From the NCBI GenBank assembly GCA_021151835.1, contig JAGKWO010000033.1, positions 1 through 64,000 of the forward strand: DNA of 64,000 bases, read 5' to 3'. The stretch comes from Gammaproteobacteria bacterium. GTDB lineage: Bacteria; Pseudomonadota; Gammaproteobacteria; Pseudomonadales; Cellvibrionaceae. Below the pieces are notes generated by a model. That model saw only the letters and a program-made list of their open reading frames with translations. It was not told the origin of the DNA and made no database searches. This document shows positions 17,729 through 27,302 of the stretch, in pieces; position 1 is the first letter of the stretch, and each line of letters begins with the position of its first letter. The translations under genes and the position numbers were made by a program.

Positions 17729-18634
17729 TCAGGATGGTAAATGATTGGCTATGCCATGCGGTACATGACCGGTTGGGACATGCTCACGCGCCGATTCGCA
17801 ATGCATTTTCTGGTCATCAAAGAACACATCTGCACCGTAGGCTTTCAGAAAAGTACCTTTGGATAACCCACCCAAAAAGAGCGATTCATCGATACGAATA
17901 TTCCACGCACGCAAGGTGCGAATCACGCGCTCATGGGCAGGCGCGGAACGCGCGGTCACCAATGCTGTGCGAATCGGGCAATTTTCACCGAACTCTGCTT
18001 GCAAACCATGCAATGCGGACAAAAATTGCTTGAATGGCCCACCCGTTAACGGTTCTTTAGCAGCCGCTTTTTCGCTTTCAGTAAATGCCGATAAACCTTG
18101 CAGTTTATAAACACGCTCAGCTTCATCAGAAAAAATCACCGCGTCACCATCAAACGCAAAACGCAGCTCGTCTTCGTTTTCTATCTGACTATTGGAAGCA
18201 ATTAAAGTTGCCGCCGCCATCCCGTGATCCAATGCTTGCTTAACATCATCAGCTTCGGTCGATAAAAATAAATGGCAACCAAATGCAGACGCATAGCGAT
18301 AAGGAGACGTGCCACCACAAAATGCAGCGCGACTGATTTTCAAACCATAATGCTCAATGGAATTAAATACACGCAAACCCGTGTCTGCGCTATTGCGCGA
18401 TAACAAAATGACTTCCACGCGCGGCTCACCACCTAAACGTTCGTTCAAACGTAGCAGTTTTTGCACCATTGGAAATGCATCGCCCGGAGCGAGGATTTCA
18501 TCTTCATGATCAATTTGATATTGGGCGTACGCGGCCAATCCTTCATTGATATATACCTGGTGACTTGCATCCAGGTTAAACAGTGCACGCGATGAAATTG
18601 CGATCACCAGTTTATCGCCGAAACCTTTAGGCAT
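17729..18634 (-). CDS. 5'-nucleotidase (cytosolic IMP/AMP type)
   Basis: A 301-residue protein of the 5'-nucleotidase family related to eukaryotic cytosolic nucleotidase I. It shows the family's N-terminal LVIAISSRALFNLD segment (about 9-22), with the nucleophile region lacking the usual DxD, a central FDGDAVIFSDEAE (about 160-172) and the C-terminal FLGGLSKGTFLKAYGADVFF (about 253-272). It dephosphorylates nucleoside monophosphates in the cytoplasm. It stands alone between cysB and the amidase gene. Confidence 0.85.
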   Translation of the reverse strand: MPKGFGDKLVIAISSRALFNLDASHQVYINEGLAAYAQYQIDHEDEILAPGDAFPMVQKLLRLNERLGGEPRVEVILLSRNSADTGLRVFNSIEHYGLKISRAAFCGGTSPYRYASAFGCHLFLSTEADDVKQALDHGMAAATLIASNSQIENEDELRFAFDGDAVIFSDEAERVYKLQGLSAFTESEKAAAKEPLTGGPFKQFLSALHGLQAEFGENCPIRTALVTARSAPAHERVIRTLRAWNIRIDESLFLGGLSKGTFLKAYGADVFFDDQKMHCESAREHVPTGHVPHGIANHLPS

Positions 18635-18694
18635 TTTTCAATGCTCCGCGTAAATGGACGTTAGAAAAGAGTGATGTTTAGAACAGAGTTGTTT

Positions 18695-19465
18695 TTAGAA
18701 CAATAATTCAAATTTATCCATATCCAGGTAGGCAGGAAACTTTTCACGATATTCTTGTAAGCGCCCTGCGTAGAGCTCGACCGAAATTAATTCCGCCTCC
18801 TGGCTAGTCGCGATTAGTTCACCGGCCGGACCATATACTGAGGAATCGCCTGCATAATGTTGTTCTGCTTCATCCATTCCAACGCGATTTACACCCACCA
18901 CGTAGCTTAGGTTTTCAATCGCGCGCGCTTGTAACAAACGATTCCAATGCAATGCCCGCGCACTGGGCCAGTTGGCCACATAAATTGCCAGGTCATAATC
19001 ATTACGGTTGCGGCTCCATACCGGGAAACGCAAGTCGTAACAAATCAAAGGCAGGATTCGCCAGCCATTAAGTTCTACCAGCAATCGCTTTGAACCCATC
19101 GCATAACGGGTATGCTCGCCCGCCATGCGAAACAAATGACGCTTGTCGTATTCGGCATAGGTGCCATCGGGCCGCATCCATACCATACGATTAAAATAGG
19201 TATCGCCTTCTTTGACAACCAGGCTTCCGGTTACCACTGCCTGGTGTTTTGCTGCTTGTGCCTGCATCCATTGATAGGCACGCCCGCCAACCGTTTCAGC
19301 ATACTGACGGGCACTTGCACAAAAACCGGTAGTGAAAACTTCTGGCAGGATGATCAAATTGGTAGAGGAAATAGCATTCATTGATTGAGCAAAATGATCC
19401 AGGTTTCCCTGGGGATCATTGGGGGTAATAATTTGCTGAACCAGGGTAACCTTAAGGTTTTCCAT
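18695..19465 (-). CDS. yafV: Omega-amidase YafV (nitrilase superfamily)
   Basis: A carbon-nitrogen hydrolase that removes ammonia from alpha-ketoglutaramate and related amides in transamination and methionine-salvage side reactions. The 256-residue protein has the triad E42 (LPEVF), K108 (YDKRHLF) and C142 (ICYDLRFP). I chose the ATG at 19463-19465 (MENLKVTLVQQ), preceded by GAGG; reading further upstream would overlap the neighbouring transporter gene. The gene starts 1 base after the transporter stop, so they are co-transcribed. Confidence 0.92.
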   Translation of the reverse strand: MENLKVTLVQQIITPNDPQGNLDHFAQSMNAISSTNLIILPEVFTTGFCASARQYAETVGGRAYQWMQAQAAKHQAVVTGSLVVKEGDTYFNRMVWMRPDGTYAEYDKRHLFRMAGEHTRYAMGSKRLLVELNGWRILPLICYDLRFPVWSRNRNDYDLAIYVANWPSARALHWNRLLQARAIENLSYVVGVNRVGMDEAEQHYAGDSSVYGPAGELIATSQEAELISVELYAGRLQEYREKFPAYLDMDKFELLF

Positions 19466-19466
19466 A

Positions 19467-20642
19467 TCAACCAGCCTCGTTGTCGATAACGGGATGCAAC
19501 CAGCGATAACAGAGGGCGAAAGCCAATAATGCAGCCAATGCCGATAATAAAAATGTTGATGACGCACTATAGTCCCATAGTAGTCCACCAATCAATGCAC
19601 CTGCGGCTCCGCCTGCGCCAAAACTGAACGAACTATAAAGCGCTTGCCCCTGCCCCTGATGGCCGCCTTTGAAATAGTTTCTCACCAACTCAATCGAAAC
19701 CGAATGGGCAATGCCAAAGCTACATGCATGTAAGAGCTGGGCCAATAACAAAACCACCAGGGACTCTGCGCAATAACCAATCAACAACCAACGCGCTACG
19801 GTTGCCAGTAATCCAAACAAAAATAAATGCCGTAAGCTGAATTTGCGCAACAGCCGCGGCATCACAATAAAAATAGCCACTTCGGCCAGCACGCCCAATG
19901 CCCATAACAAACCGGTTGCGGTGCTGCTATACCCATAATTTTCAACCAGATATAACGTATAAAAGGTGTAATAAGGGCCATGGCTTAATTGCAACAGGAA
20001 ACTTGCCAGCAAAAAACATAACATCACTGGTTGTTTGATTATCGATAAAAACCCCGCAGGCGATACACCGTTTTTATTGATACTTTTATCTTGCAAACTG
20101 AGGCTGGATAGCCAGATAAGAATCAGGAAACTTAAAATAAATAATGGCAAGAAACGAATCGGCAACACATCAAATACCAACCCCAAACCAATCACAGCCG
20201 CCATAAAACCAAGCGATCCCCACAAACGGATCTGACTGTACTGATGGTAATTCCCGGCGAGATACCCCAGCGTTATCACCTCAAATTGCGGCAAGACCGC
20301 GTGCCAGAAAAATGTATAGCAGCTAACCACCAAAACCAGCCACCAATAATGCTGATCCAGTAATACGCAGGAAAAAATGAGTGCCGCCAGAAAACTTCCA
20401 TAGCGAATAATTCGCAAGCGCTTGCGGGTGTGATCAGCAAGCCAACCCCAAAAATTGGGCGCAAGGATACGCGTGGCTAAAATAATCGCGCTGATAATGC
20501 CAACATCCTGCGAAGAGTACCCGAGAGATTTCAGGTAAACGCCCCAGTAAGGGATTAATGTACCGACCACAGCGAAATAAAAAAAATAAAATCCGGAGAG
20601 GCGCCAATATGGAATGGCAACTTGCGCAGCAGGCAGAGACAT
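19467..20642 (-). CDS. MFS transporter (HcaT/PP-like)
   Basis: A 391-residue major facilitator protein with 12 predicted membrane segments, GWLADHTRKRLRIIRYG as the loop 2-3 motif (about 68-84) and similarity in style to the 3-phenylpropionate/nucleoside symporter-like branch. The ATG at 20640-20642 is used; a TTG three codons earlier is possible, and neither has a strong ribosome site. Downstream and 1 base apart is yafV, so the substrate may relate to amide or amino-acid metabolism, but this is not shown. Confidence 0.85.
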   Translation of the reverse strand: MSLPAAQVAIPYWRLSGFYFFYFAVVGTLIPYWGVYLKSLGYSSQDVGIISAIILATRILAPNFWGWLADHTRKRLRIIRYGSFLAALIFSCVLLDQHYWWLVLVVSCYTFFWHAVLPQFEVITLGYLAGNYHQYSQIRLWGSLGFMAAVIGLGLVFDVLPIRFLPLFILSFLILIWLSSLSLQDKSINKNGVSPAGFLSIIKQPVMLCFLLASFLLQLSHGPYYTFYTLYLVENYGYSSTATGLLWALGVLAEVAIFIVMPRLLRKFSLRHLFLFGLLATVARWLLIGYCAESLVVLLLAQLLHACSFGIAHSVSIELVRNYFKGGHQGQGQALYSSFSFGAGGAAGALIGGLLWDYSASSTFLLSALAALLAFALCYRWLHPVIDNEAG

Positions 20643-20670
20643 AAAAAGCAACGAGGAAGGTAAGTGGATA

Positions 20671-20705
20671 CCTAACTGGCTACCAAATTAATGTAGCCAG
20701 TTAGG
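20671..20705 (-). terminator. 13-bp perfect hairpin after aroC
   Basis: CCTAACTGGCTAC (20671-20683) and GTAGCCAGTTAGG (20693-20705) pair perfectly around a 9-base loop, 8 bases after the aroC stop. No T run follows on the minus strand, so it is a weak terminator or a 3'-end stabiliser. Confidence 0.6.
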
Positions 20706-20712
20706 TCAATCG

Positions 20713-21813
20713 TTATTTAACACTGGCAGGAATGACCGGCACCGAATGCTTTACTGCACCATTTTGCCCGCGCTGGCGCAGCAAATGATCCATCAATACC
20801 AACGCCAACATGGCCTCAGCAATAGGAGTTGCGCGAATACCAACGCAAGGGTCGTGACGGCCTTTGGTAATCACCTCTACCGGATTACCGTGCACATCCA
20901 CACTGCGACCGGGAATGTGCAAACTTGATGTCGGTTTTAAGGCGATATTGGCGATAATATCCTGACCGGAAGAGATGCCGCCTAAAATACCGCCCGCATT
21001 GTTGGATAAAAATCCTTCCGGAGTAATCTCATCGCGATGCTTGCTACCGCGCTGTTCCACCACGGCAAAACCTTCGCCAATTTCGACTCCTTTAACGGCA
21101 TTGATACTCATCAACGCGTGCGCAATTTCTGCATCCAGGCGATCAAAAATCGGTTCACCCAAACCGGGAGGAACATTGGTTGCAACAACCGTGATTTTTG
21201 CACCAATCGAATCACCCTCTTTATTCAGGGCTTTCATAAACTCTTCCATCTCCGGCACTTTGCTCGCATCGGGGCAGAAGAACGGGTTTTGATCGACTTG
21301 ATCCCAATCCACGGTTTCAATTTTGATCGGACCCAACTGCGATAAATAACCGCGAACCTCAATACCATGGAAATCTTTCAAATATTTTTTGGCAATTGAA
21401 CCTGCCGCAACACGCATGGCAGTTTCACGCGCGGACGAACGGCCACCGCCGCGATAATCGCGTACACCATATTTTTGCATGTAGGTGTAATCAGCGTGGG
21501 CCGGGCGGAATTGGTCTTTGATATTGGAATAGTCTTTGGAGCGCTGGTCAGTGTTTTCAATCACCATACCGATTGGCGTACCGGTGGTTTTACCTTCAAA
21601 CACACCTGACAAAATTTTAACCAGGTCTTCTTCGCGGCGTTGGGTTGTGTAACGCGAGGTTCCCGGCTTGCGACGGTCCAGATCAATCTGGATATCCGCC
21701 TCAGTCAATTCAAGACCAGGCGGACAACCATCCACAATCGCCCCTAGTGCGAGGCCATGACTTTCACCAAAAGTGGTAACCGTAAATAATTTTCCGTAGC
21801 TATTGCCAGACAT
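20713..21813 (-). CDS. aroC: Chorismate synthase
   Basis: AroC converts 5-enolpyruvylshikimate 3-phosphate to chorismate using reduced FMN, the last step of the common aromatic pathway. The 366-residue protein starts MSGNSYGKLFTVTTFGESHG and has the signatures GGGRSSARET (near 123) and RHDPCVGIRATPIAEAM (near 325). The ATG at 21811-21813 is preferred over a TTG three codons upstream. It is followed by a strong hairpin. Confidence 0.97.
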   Translation of the reverse strand: MSGNSYGKLFTVTTFGESHGLALGAIVDGCPPGLELTEADIQIDLDRRKPGTSRYTTQRREEDLVKILSGVFEGKTTGTPIGMVIENTDQRSKDYSNIKDQFRPAHADYTYMQKYGVRDYRGGGRSSARETAMRVAAGSIAKKYLKDFHGIEVRGYLSQLGPIKIETVDWDQVDQNPFFCPDASKVPEMEEFMKALNKEGDSIGAKITVVATNVPPGLGEPIFDRLDAEIAHALMSINAVKGVEIGEGFAVVEQRGSKHRDEITPEGFLSNNAGGILGGISSGQDIIANIALKPTSSLHIPGRSVDVHGNPVEVITKGRHDPCVGIRATPIAEAMLALVLMDHLLRQRGQNGAVKHSVPVIPASVK

Positions 21814-21914
21814 AAGAATCAAACACCGGATAAATGAAAAGTAGGCGCCAGTAAAAAAGTAGGTGCAAAAAAAGTTGGTGGATTATACGTGAGTTGGCCG
21901 AAGCGCGCACAGCG

Positions 21915-22844
21915 CTAGATAATCCCTTGCTTGCGCGCACTTCGTAGCTCGGTCGCATGCAGCACAAAAACACCATGGCCACCTCGCTCAAACTCAACCC
22001 AGGTAAACGGCAACCCAGGGTAAGCCTCCTCCAACGCAGGCCAGGAATTCCCGACTTCAACCACCAACAATCCATTTTCAGTGAGGTGGTCTGCTGCCTC
22101 AGCCAACAAACGACGGGTGAAATCCAGGCCATCCAGGCCTGATGCCAGCCCTAATTCCGGTTCGGCATGATACTCCTGCGGCAAGCTGGCCATATCATCC
22201 GCATCCACATAAGGAGGATTGGAAACGATCAAATCAAAGCGCTGGCCGAGCAAATTTTCAAAAAGGTCTGATTGCAAAGCGAAAACCCGATCAGCCAGAT
22301 CGTGTTGGTGGATATTTTCCTCGGCCACAGCCAATGCATCAAAGGAAATATCGCTCAATTGCACTTCTGCATCCGGAAAGGCGTAGGCGCAGGCAATCCC
22401 GATACAGCCACTGCCCGTACAAAGATCTAGGATCTGCTGCGGTTCCGCGCTCAACCAGGGCGCAAATTGTTTTTCAATTAATTCCGCAATTGGCGAACGC
22501 GGCACCAACACGCGCTCGTCCACGACAAATGGCATACCGGCAAACCAGGCCTGACCGGTGATGTAAGCCGCCGGAATACGCTCCTCAATCCGGCGCTGGA
22601 TATTAGCGACCACCCTTACCTTTTCCGCCCGCAGCAAGCGCGCATCGAGCCATTCATCTGCCAACGGGGGATTCAGGTGAAGCGCGTGCAGCACTAACTG
22701 CTCGGCTTCATCCCACGGATTATCAGTCCCATGGCCGTAGAAGAGTTTGGCGGCACGGAATTCACTGGCTGCCCAACGGAAAAAATCGCGAATACTTACC
22801 AGCTCTTCAATAGCCTGGGTAAAATCTGGCGAAGAATTAGTCAT
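21915..22844 (-). CDS. prmB: Ribosomal protein uL3 N5-glutamine methyltransferase PrmB
   Basis: PrmB methylates a glutamine of ribosomal protein L3 with S-adenosylmethionine. The 309-residue form (ATG at 22842-22844) has the SAM site DLCTGSGCIG (140-149) and the catalytic NPPY (209-212) of the HemK/PrmB family. A GTG six codons upstream is an alternative start. The gene lies upstream of aroC, as in many gammaproteobacteria (prmB-aroC order). Confidence 0.94.
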   Translation of the reverse strand: MTNSSPDFTQAIEELVSIRDFFRWAASEFRAAKLFYGHGTDNPWDEAEQLVLHALHLNPPLADEWLDARLLRAEKVRVVANIQRRIEERIPAAYITGQAWFAGMPFVVDERVLVPRSPIAELIEKQFAPWLSAEPQQILDLCTGSGCIGIACAYAFPDAEVQLSDISFDALAVAEENIHQHDLADRVFALQSDLFENLLGQRFDLIVSNPPYVDADDMASLPQEYHAEPELGLASGLDGLDFTRRLLAEAADHLTENGLLVVEVGNSWPALEEAYPGLPFTWVEFERGGHGVFVLHATELRSARKQGII

Positions 22845-22991
22845 GATCAAATCCAGTGTCACTAAAAGGCGGCCATTCTAACCAATTAATCAGGATTTAT
22901 GTTTTCGTGATCGGCACTGAACGCGGTAAACTGTGCGCCGGTAAACGCTAGCGACCACTACCTGAGTGGCACCTTAAAGAGAAGACAGCCC

Positions 22992-23531
22992 ATGAGAGAA
23001 CATTTTGCGAGCATTATCGCCAGTATTGGTGAGGATCTGAATCGCCCTGGTTTGCTCGATACACCGGATCGCGCCGCCAAGGCATTCCAATTCCTTACCC
23101 GCGGCTACAACCAGACACTGGATGAAGTAGTCAATGATGCACTTTTCCCTTCGGATTCCGAAGAGATGATTATGGTGAAAGATATTGAACTCTATTCACT
23201 GTGTGAACATCACTTGCTTCCTTTTATCGGCAAAGCGCACGTTGCTTATATCCCCACAGGAAAAGTGTTGGGCTTATCCAAAATTGCACGCATCGTGGAC
23301 ATGTTTGCTCGCCGCTTGCAAATCCAGGAACAATTAACAGTTCAGATCGCCGAAAGTGTGCAGGAAATTACCGGCGCGTCCGGTGTCGGTGTCATTATCG
23401 AAGCAAAACATATGTGCATGATGATGCGCGGTGTGGAAAAACAAAATTCCTCGATGAAAACATCTGCGATGCTGGGCAGCTTTCGAACCAACCAGGCAAC
23501 ACGCAATGAATTTTTATCATTATTGCGCTGA
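22992..23531 (+). CDS. folE: GTP cyclohydrolase I
   Basis: FolE makes dihydroneopterin triphosphate from GTP, the first step of folate synthesis. The 179-residue protein carries the zinc ligands C71, H74 and C142 (CEHH and HMCMMMRG) and the SSMKTSAMLG active-site segment. It has a purine-rich ribosome site (AGAGAAG) 8 bases before the ATG. It is a monocistronic rightward gene ending at a bidirectional terminator. Confidence 0.96.
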   Translation: MREHFASIIASIGEDLNRPGLLDTPDRAAKAFQFLTRGYNQTLDEVVNDALFPSDSEEMIMVKDIELYSLCEHHLLPFIGKAHVAYIPTGKVLGLSKIARIVDMFARRLQIQEQLTVQIAESVQEITGASGVGVIIEAKHMCMMMRGVEKQNSSMKTSAMLGSFRTNQATRNEFLSLLR

Positions 23532-23550
23532 TCACATGCCAACCTGATCA

Positions 23551-23583
23551 ACAAAAAGGCCGCTCTAATAAAGCGGCCCTTTG
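23551..23583. terminator. Bidirectional terminator between folE and DUF4892 gene
   Basis: GGCCGCT (23558-23564) pairs with AGCGGCC (23572-23578), flanked by A residues on the left and TTT on the right, between two convergent genes. Confidence 0.85.
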
Positions 23584-23597
23584 TTAACAAGTAATTA

Positions 23598-24500
23598 CTA
23601 TTTAATTCGCACTACTTCTACACGCGCACTGCGATCCCCTCGTCCCGCCGGTGCCAGGCTGCCTAAACCGTAGGTTGTTAATCGGGAAGCAGCGACACCT
23701 TTTGCCTGTAATGCTACTTTCAGTTGGTCAGCATAAACCTGTGCTTCTTTCTGTTGTTGCGCCAGCGCCCCCGGCGTGTAGTCGTGGCCGACAAGTGCAA
23801 TGTTCCAATCAGGTTTTTGCGTAAGCACATCAATCAAGGCTTGTATGTGGGCAGGTTTGATCTGGATACTGGTTTTACCCTTTTCATCCTCGGCAACCAA
23901 ATCCGGAAAGACATAATAACCACCGGTTTCAATCGACTTGATAATTGATTCAGGGCTAGAGGCAATACCCAGTTCGATCAACTTATCAATATGCAAGATA
24001 TCCACTTGCATATAAACGCGTTTATTCCCGCGCTGAACGGCGTAGAGCGAAACATAAAAGGGCTTATCGTCTGCGGTAGTTACTTCGTAGGCACCGTAAT
24101 ACTGGAACTGATCCAAGCCGTAAAGCTGAAGGATTTTAAAATGATTATTAGCCCAGGAGTTACTCGTTCCACAATCGCGGCTCTGACAATGAAACAATTC
24201 GCGGAAATTAAAGTTTTGCAATTGATCCAGATAGAAATCAAAACCGTTTTTAGCACTATGCCCTTCCGGTAACTCCAGAGTAAACCGTTCAAGATTGCCA
24301 CTTAAACGCTGCTGGCGATCAAGCCGCCATGCACCGGCAACTTTTTTATAGCTACCTAATGCAAACAGATATTCGTCTGTTTGGGCTTTGCTTTCAAAAA
24401 GTATCCGCGCGTTGTGGTAGGTTTGCAATTCCAGCGGGGCAGCCATAGAAGCAGTAGCAACAGAAAAAAATACAACAACGAACAAACGAAAAATTATCAT
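23598..24500 (-). CDS. DUF4892 protein with OmpA-like C-terminus
   Basis: A 300-residue exported protein. The signal peptide (MIIFRLFVVVFFSVATASMAA, cleaved near residue 21) is followed by a DUF4892-type domain (about 22-190) and a C-terminal OmpA-like part (about 205-300) with the pattern DWNIALVGHDYTPG and SRLTTYGLGSLAP that usually binds peptidoglycan. I chose the ATG at 24498-24500, with GAGAAG 7 bases before it; the frame stays open upstream into the neighbouring hydrolase gene. It is likely an envelope protein; the role is unknown. Confidence 0.82.
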   Translation of the reverse strand: MIIFRLFVVVFFSVATASMAAPLELQTYHNARILFESKAQTDEYLFALGSYKKVAGAWRLDRQQRLSGNLERFTLELPEGHSAKNGFDFYLDQLQNFNFRELFHCQSRDCGTSNSWANNHFKILQLYGLDQFQYYGAYEVTTADDKPFYVSLYAVQRGNKRVYMQVDILHIDKLIELGIASSPESIIKSIETGGYYVFPDLVAEDEKGKTSIQIKPAHIQALIDVLTQKPDWNIALVGHDYTPGALAQQQKEAQVYADQLKVALQAKGVAASRLTTYGLGSLAPAGRGDRSARVEVVRIK

Positions 24501-24522
24501 TGGCACTTCTCGTGTAATCACA

Positions 24523-25410
24523 TTATTTTTTTGACTCTGCTTCGATAAAAGCAGCAAAAAATTCATTTAACTTTTCCGCAACAAGATCAACTTCCTGTTC
24601 CATATGAAGATGGTGGCCACCTTCCAGCAGTTCATAACCGATGTGAGGAAATCCGGCAACCTCTTGCAAATAATTTGCATAAAGTTTGGGCAACCCTTCT
24701 GTTGCCAGCAACAATTTTACTGGCATATTTACATTATTCACAAACGCAGCAAGTTGTTCACGCGACAGACGAATGATTGAGGGAGCAAGTAAACGCGGGT
24801 CGGTACTCCAGGAAAAACCGTTGCTTTGTGCAACAACGCCACGCTCGGTTAATGCTTTCGCGGCGTTATAACTGAGCGGAAACATTCCACGCTCACGCGC
24901 CTTGATCGCTACTTCCATATCAGGATAAACAGAGGGCGATTTCTGCTGTTGGCTACGCAACCCTTCAATTGCTTTAGCTAATTGTTTGGGGGCATCTTCT
25001 GCAGGGGCAGGCTCCGGCAATAAACCTTCGACCAATCCCATACACAAAATTCGCTCCGGAAATGCTCCTGCAGTTAATGTGCTGATAATTGCCCCGCGCG
25101 AATGCCCTAAAAATGCAAAGCGCTCCCACCCTAAATGATCTGCAATCGCCAGCAAATCATTAATATCATCCCAAGGGGTATAGGCCATCTGCCCCGGACG
25201 GCGATCACTTCGCCCGTGCCCGGCTAAATCGACCGCAATGATGTGCAGGTTTTGTAATCTTGGAGCCAATGCATAAAAGCTGGCGGAATTATCCAGCCAG
25301 CCGTGCAATGCCAATACCGGTAATTGCTCCGGGGTTCCCCATTCCTGTGCGGCAAAACGCATTCCATTTACCGTTAGCTGCAATTCACGAGGATATTGTG
25401 AAGGCTGCAT
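24523..25410 (-). CDS. Alpha/beta hydrolase
   Basis: A 295-residue hydrolase with the nucleophile elbow GHSRG (S104), the oxyanion segment ALHGWLDNSASF (about 35-46), and a C-terminal GGHHLHME containing the catalytic histidine. The family covers esterases, epoxide hydrolases and dehalogenases, so the substrate cannot be inferred. The ATG at 25408-25410 follows a GAGAA ribosome site; a TTG two codons upstream also exists. It starts 39 bases after the sixA stop. Confidence 0.87.
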   Translation of the reverse strand: MQPSQYPRELQLTVNGMRFAAQEWGTPEQLPVLALHGWLDNSASFYALAPRLQNLHIIAVDLAGHGRSDRRPGQMAYTPWDDINDLLAIADHLGWERFAFLGHSRGAIISTLTAGAFPERILCMGLVEGLLPEPAPAEDAPKQLAKAIEGLRSQQQKSPSVYPDMEVAIKARERGMFPLSYNAAKALTERGVVAQSNGFSWSTDPRLLAPSIIRLSREQLAAFVNNVNMPVKLLLATEGLPKLYANYLQEVAGFPHIGYELLEGGHHLHMEQEVDLVAEKLNEFFAAFIEAESKK

Positions 25411-25449
25411 AAACAATTCTCGTGAAATAAGTGATTGCTTCGGATTAAA

Positions 25450-25911
25450 TCAGGCGTGATCCAGCCACAATAACTCACCCATTGCGGTAGCGATCACCGG
25501 GGCTTCTATAACTGCAAGGGAGCTGGTACCCATCGGATAAAAACCGGTGGGTTTGCCACACAAGTTATTGACCAACTCACCGACAAATGGCTGATGACTT
25601 ACCAGAAGTATAGATAGGTTTTGCTGGTTGATAGACTGCAACCAATCCATCGCTATGGCGGGGCTGGATTCAGGAATAATTAATTCTGAAGTTTGTATTT
25701 TTAACGCAGGAAAATAACTTGCAGCGATATGTGCGGTTTGCTGCGCTCGCACTAGCGGGCTTGCCCATATTTCGGTGATTGATTGCATATAGGCAATTCG
25801 CGCGCTGACAACTCGCCTGGTATCTTCACGCCCCTTTTCAGTTAGCTCGCGCGCTTCATCCGTTGTTTTCTGGGGCTCAGCCTGACCATGGCGCAGAATA
25901 AATAGTTTCAT
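25450..25911 (-). CDS. sixA: Phosphohistidine phosphatase SixA
   Basis: SixA removes phosphate from histidine residues, acting on phosphotransfer proteins such as those of the nitrogen-related PTS. The 153-residue histidine-phosphatase-fold protein has the catalytic RHG (R7, H8, G9) and the second histidine H106 (SHQPF). It lies one base after the DUF4389 gene, downstream of gpsA, a conserved cluster in pseudomonads and relatives. Confidence 0.92.
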   Translation of the reverse strand: MKLFILRHGQAEPQKTTDEARELTEKGREDTRRVVSARIAYMQSITEIWASPLVRAQQTAHIAASYFPALKIQTSELIIPESSPAIAMDWLQSINQQNLSILLVSHQPFVGELVNNLCGKPTGFYPMGTSSLAVIEAPVIATAMGELLWLDHA

Positions 25912-26283
25912 TTATTCTGCCGTTTTTTCTGCAGGATCATTTGTAGCTACTGGAGTTTGCAACGGTGGTGGCGCTACCTCTGAATTTTCCTCAGCGCCTA
26001 CATTGCTCGTCGGCCAATCTGCAAAAGGAAACGGTTTTTCTTCGCTGCTATAACAAAGGAATTTGAGCACATCATAAATATAAGTTGATAACGAGTGACC
26101 AAATCGACGCAAGTGCTGATTATCTTCACCCGTTATCAACGAAAATAAAAATTGGATAATAACCAACACCCACATCACAAGGCTGGCCAATTGCAACACC
26201 GCAGCAAACAACAACATAAACACCAAACGCAACCAGTGTTTGCTAGAGGTTAAATTCGATTTGAGCTGTTCGTTGTCCATCAT
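25912..26283 (-). CDS. DUF4389 membrane protein
   Basis: A 123-residue protein with two membrane segments (about 18-50) followed by the DUF4389 motif GEDNQHLRRFGHSLSTYIYD and a Pro/Ala/Glu-rich tail. The function is unknown. It overlaps gpsA by 4 bases (ATGA) and abuts sixA, so the three are translationally linked. Confidence 0.88.
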   Translation of the reverse strand: MMDNEQLKSNLTSSKHWLRLVFMLLFAAVLQLASLVMWVLVIIQFLFSLITGEDNQHLRRFGHSLSTYIYDVLKFLCYSSEEKPFPFADWPTSNVGAEENSEVAPPPLQTPVATNDPAEKTAE

Positions 26284-27302
26284 TTTTTCCCCAGAAATTC
26301 AACATCATTGGCCTGTTCGCCAACCATCAAACCATGCGCAACATCTCCAATCGCTTTGTTTTGGAAAAGCACAGCGTAAAGTCCAGTCACCAACGGCATG
26401 TATACCTGCAACTCATCAGCTTTTTGTTTTACCTGGCGCAATGTATTTACACCTTCTGCAACTTGCCCTAACGAAGCAACAATTTCATCCAGTTTTTTTC
26501 CTTGCCCCAATGCAAAACCAACACGGTAATTACGGCTTAAATCCGAAGTACAGGTAAGAATCAAATCACCCACACCCGCAAGCCCTAAAAAGGTCATGGG
26601 ATTAGCACCCATGGTTTGTGCGAATCGCCCCATCTCCGCCAGGCTGCGCGTTAGCAACATCGCCTGGGTGTTGTGACCTGCTCCCAGTGCCGCCGCCATG
26701 CCACAAATAATAGCGTAGATATTTTTCAACGCCCCGCCCAACTCCACCCCATAGCGATCATGGTTTGCATAGACACGGAAGGTTGGTGATTTGAGCGTGT
26801 GTTGGACAATATCAATAACCGATTCGTTCTCGCTGGCAATCACCGTACCCGTTTGTTGTTGCTGCACGATTTCTTTCGCGAAATTAGGACCGCTGAGCAC
26901 ACCGATAGGGTGATCCGGTAATTCCTGCTCCAGAATTTGACTCATCAGGATAAAACCACCGTCAGGCTCAATACCCTTGGCGGTGCTGACAACAATAGTA
27001 TCTGCAGCAATGAAAGGCTTGATCTGACGGGTTACGTCGCGAAAGGAATGGCTGGGGATTGAAACAAAAACCAGATCGGCACCGGCAACAGCCAACGCAA
27101 GATCGGCGGTGATTATCAATTGCTCATTAAGAGAATAACCGGGCAAATAGCGCGCATTCTGGCGCTCGGATTGGCATTGCTGTGCTTGTTCTGCTGAACG
27201 CATCCACAAGCTGGTTTGGTGATTGTTACAGGCAATAATGTTGGCAATTGCCGTACCAAAACTGCCACCGCCAAGCACCGCCACCTTTAATCGTTTACTC
27301 AT
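26280..27302 (-). CDS. gpsA: Glycerol-3-phosphate dehydrogenase [NAD(P)+]
   Basis: GpsA makes sn-glycerol 3-phosphate from dihydroxyacetone phosphate for phospholipid synthesis. The 340-residue protein has the Rossmann motif GGGSFGTAIA (11-20), the substrate-binding GPNFAKEI (about 140-147) and the catalytic lysine region GGALKNIYAI. It is the first gene of the gpsA-DUF4389-sixA cluster. Confidence 0.96.
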   Translation of the reverse strand: MSKRLKVAVLGGGSFGTAIANIIACNNHQTSLWMRSAEQAQQCQSERQNARYLPGYSLNEQLIITADLALAVAGADLVFVSIPSHSFRDVTRQIKPFIAADTIVVSTAKGIEPDGGFILMSQILEQELPDHPIGVLSGPNFAKEIVQQQQTGTVIASENESVIDIVQHTLKSPTFRVYANHDRYGVELGGALKNIYAIICGMAAALGAGHNTQAMLLTRSLAEMGRFAQTMGANPMTFLGLAGVGDLILTCTSDLSRNYRVGFALGQGKKLDEIVASLGQVAEGVNTLRQVKQKADELQVYMPLVTGLYAVLFQNKAIGDVAHGLMVGEQANDVEFLGKK